Assembly: GCA_030148165.1 (NCBI GenBank)
Contig: JASBTZ010000003.1
Location: forward strand, 1,178,001 to 1,242,000
Source: Bacteroidota bacterium
GTDB taxonomy: Bacteria; Bacteroidota; Bacteroidia; Flavobacteriales_D; Crocinitomicaceae
Reading direction: 5' to 3'
DNA length: 64,000 nucleotides
Made by a program: the position numbers and the translations under genes. This document shows, in pieces, positions 63,149 through 64,000 of the stretch. Position 1 is the first letter of the stretch, and every line of letters starts with the position of its first letter. Below the pieces are notes generated by a model, which worked only from the letters and a program-made list of their open reading frames with translations, ran no database searches and was not told the DNA's origin.

Positions 63149-64000
63149 TCAGTAATTTCCAAATCAGATCTTTTAATTCATCCAATCCCTGTTGTGCTAC
63201 ACTAGAAATAAATATATGAGGAATATTTTTAGGAAGGTCCGGTATAATCTCATTCTTTAGCTCATCGTCAAGCATATCCGACTTGGAAATAGCCAGAATA
63301 CGATCCTTATGAGTGAGTTCCGGGTTATACTTATTGAGTTCATTAAATAATACCTCATACTCCTTTTTAATATCATCACTATCTGCAGGAACAAGAAACA
63401 GCAATAAAGAATTCCGTTCTATATGTCTTAAAAAGCGAAGTCCAAGACCTTTTCCTTCATGAGCACCTTCAATAATTCCCGGTATGTCCGCCATGATAAA
63501 CGACCGATGATCTCGATAATTTACAATTCCCAGATTTGGTCTCAGGGTAGTAAACGGATAATCAGCTATCTCCGGTTTTGCAGCAGAAAGAACCGAAAGC
63601 AAGGTACTCTTTCCCGTATTTGGGAAACCGACTAATCCTACATCTGCAAGAACTTTTAACTCGAGGATTTTCCATCCTTCAACTCCTTCTTCTCCCGGTT
63701 GAGCATAACGCGGTGTCTGATTCGTTGATGATTTAAAATGGTTATTTCCCAGTCCTCCACGACCACCTTTCTGTATTATTCTTTCTTCTCCATCTGATGT
63801 GATCTCAAATAAAAATTCACCCGTCTCAGCATCTTTGGCGACTGTTCCCAGTGGAACTTCAATTACCTCATCCTGACCCTGAGCACCGCTTTTCAGATTA
63901 CCTGATCCGTGTTCTCCATGGCCAGCTTTAATATGCTTTTTGAATTTGAGATGAAGTAGTGTCCAGAGCTGTGAATTCCCACGAAGAATAACATGTCCAC
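63138..64000 (-). CDS. obg: GTPase Obg (5' part outside the window)
   Basis: Partial gene; 287 codons are visible and the start lies beyond position 64000. An Obg glycine-rich N-domain ([60 protein letters not shown]) is followed by the G domain: [11 protein letters not shown] (G1), [11 protein letters not shown] (G2), [16 protein letters not shown] (G3), SKSDML (G4). Obg binds the 50S ribosome and takes part in ribosome maturation and stress control. The shorter reading that begins at 63602 with Met is just an internal Met, since the frame stays open to the edge. Confidence 0.95.
   Translation of the reverse strand, partial: GHVILRGNSQLWTLLHLKFKKHIKAGHGEHGSGNLKSGAQGQDEVIEVPLGTVAKDAETGEFLFEITSDGEERIIQKGGRGGLGNNHFKSSTNQTPRYAQPGEEGVEGWKILELKVLADVGLVGFPNTGKSTLLSVLSAAKPEIADYPFTTLRPNLGIVNYRDHRSFIMADIPGIIEGAHEGKGLGLRFLRHIERNSLLLFLVPADSDDIKKEYEVLFNELNKYNPELTHKDRILAISKSDMLDDELKNEIIPDLPKNIPHIFISSVAQQGLDELKDLIWKLLNDD

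Overview
The window looks like a chromosomal segment of a Bacteroidota bacterium, most likely order Flavobacteriales (Cryomorphaceae/Crocinitomicaceae-like; the family is inference). Four things support this. A PorP/SprF protein sits beside a large HYR-repeat protein that carries a gliding-motility/type IX C-terminal domain. A TonB receptor with an N-terminal carboxypeptidase-like domain is paired with a DUF4249 lipoprotein. A protein combines HU-CCDC81 and SPOR domains, and GH3-like and SufS/SufE/SufT genes are present. Several genes are preceded by the Bacteroidota -7 box TAnnTTTG. The DNA is AT-rich, genes are tightly packed, and many overlap at start/stop or stop/stop. No rRNA, tRNA, insertion sequence, prophage or CRISPR array was seen.

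The standout region is 2419-8134, a lasso-peptide (RiPP) gene cluster. It follows, with a TAATG stop/start overlap, a polysaccharide tyrosine autokinase (17-2419). It encodes an HprK-like peptide kinase, a B2 leader peptidase, three tandem 35-37 aa precursor peptides (3733-4225), an asparagine-synthetase-like macrolactam synthetase (C), a YkgJ-type cysteine-cluster protein, a PqqD-like B1 leader-binding protein and an NTP_transf_5-like nucleotidyltransferase. All three precursors keep a W-x-x-P leader motif, a Thr at the expected leader end, a Glu at core position 8 (or 9) and a C-terminal Ser. The terminal Ser is the residue that lasso-peptide HprK-like kinases phosphorylate in the paeninodin family. 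No ABC exporter is present.

8205-16.6 kb: an outer-membrane barrel protein, Kdo transferase (waaA), divergent oxyR and 2-Cys peroxiredoxin genes, an NRAMP-related transporter, an AtoE-like transporter, ribD, an EamA transporter and a metallo-beta-lactamase-fold hydrolase. 17.5-27.8 kb: the SPOR protein, gap, a split transketolase with a VWA-domain protein gene between its halves, an ECF sigma factor with a likely anti-sigma factor and a Spy/CpxP-like protein, a class III aminotransferase, and bioA/bioD downstream of pheT. 30-45 kb: TonB receptor plus DUF4249 lipoprotein, a DUF2064 protein, hldD, a deoxynucleoside kinase, GH3, folE/queD, tlyA, sufS-sufE-sufT, fabF and a methyltransferase.

45-54 kb is a minus-strand run: glycosyltransferase, Wza, a second Wzc-like kinase, a WecA/MraY-type phosphotransferase, a lytic transglycosylase and uvrA, i.e. 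a second exopolysaccharide locus. 54-64 kb holds dacB and ddl (peptidoglycan), the HYR type IX substrate with its SprF partner, crcB, a PAP2 phosphatase and the 3' part of obg, which runs off the window.
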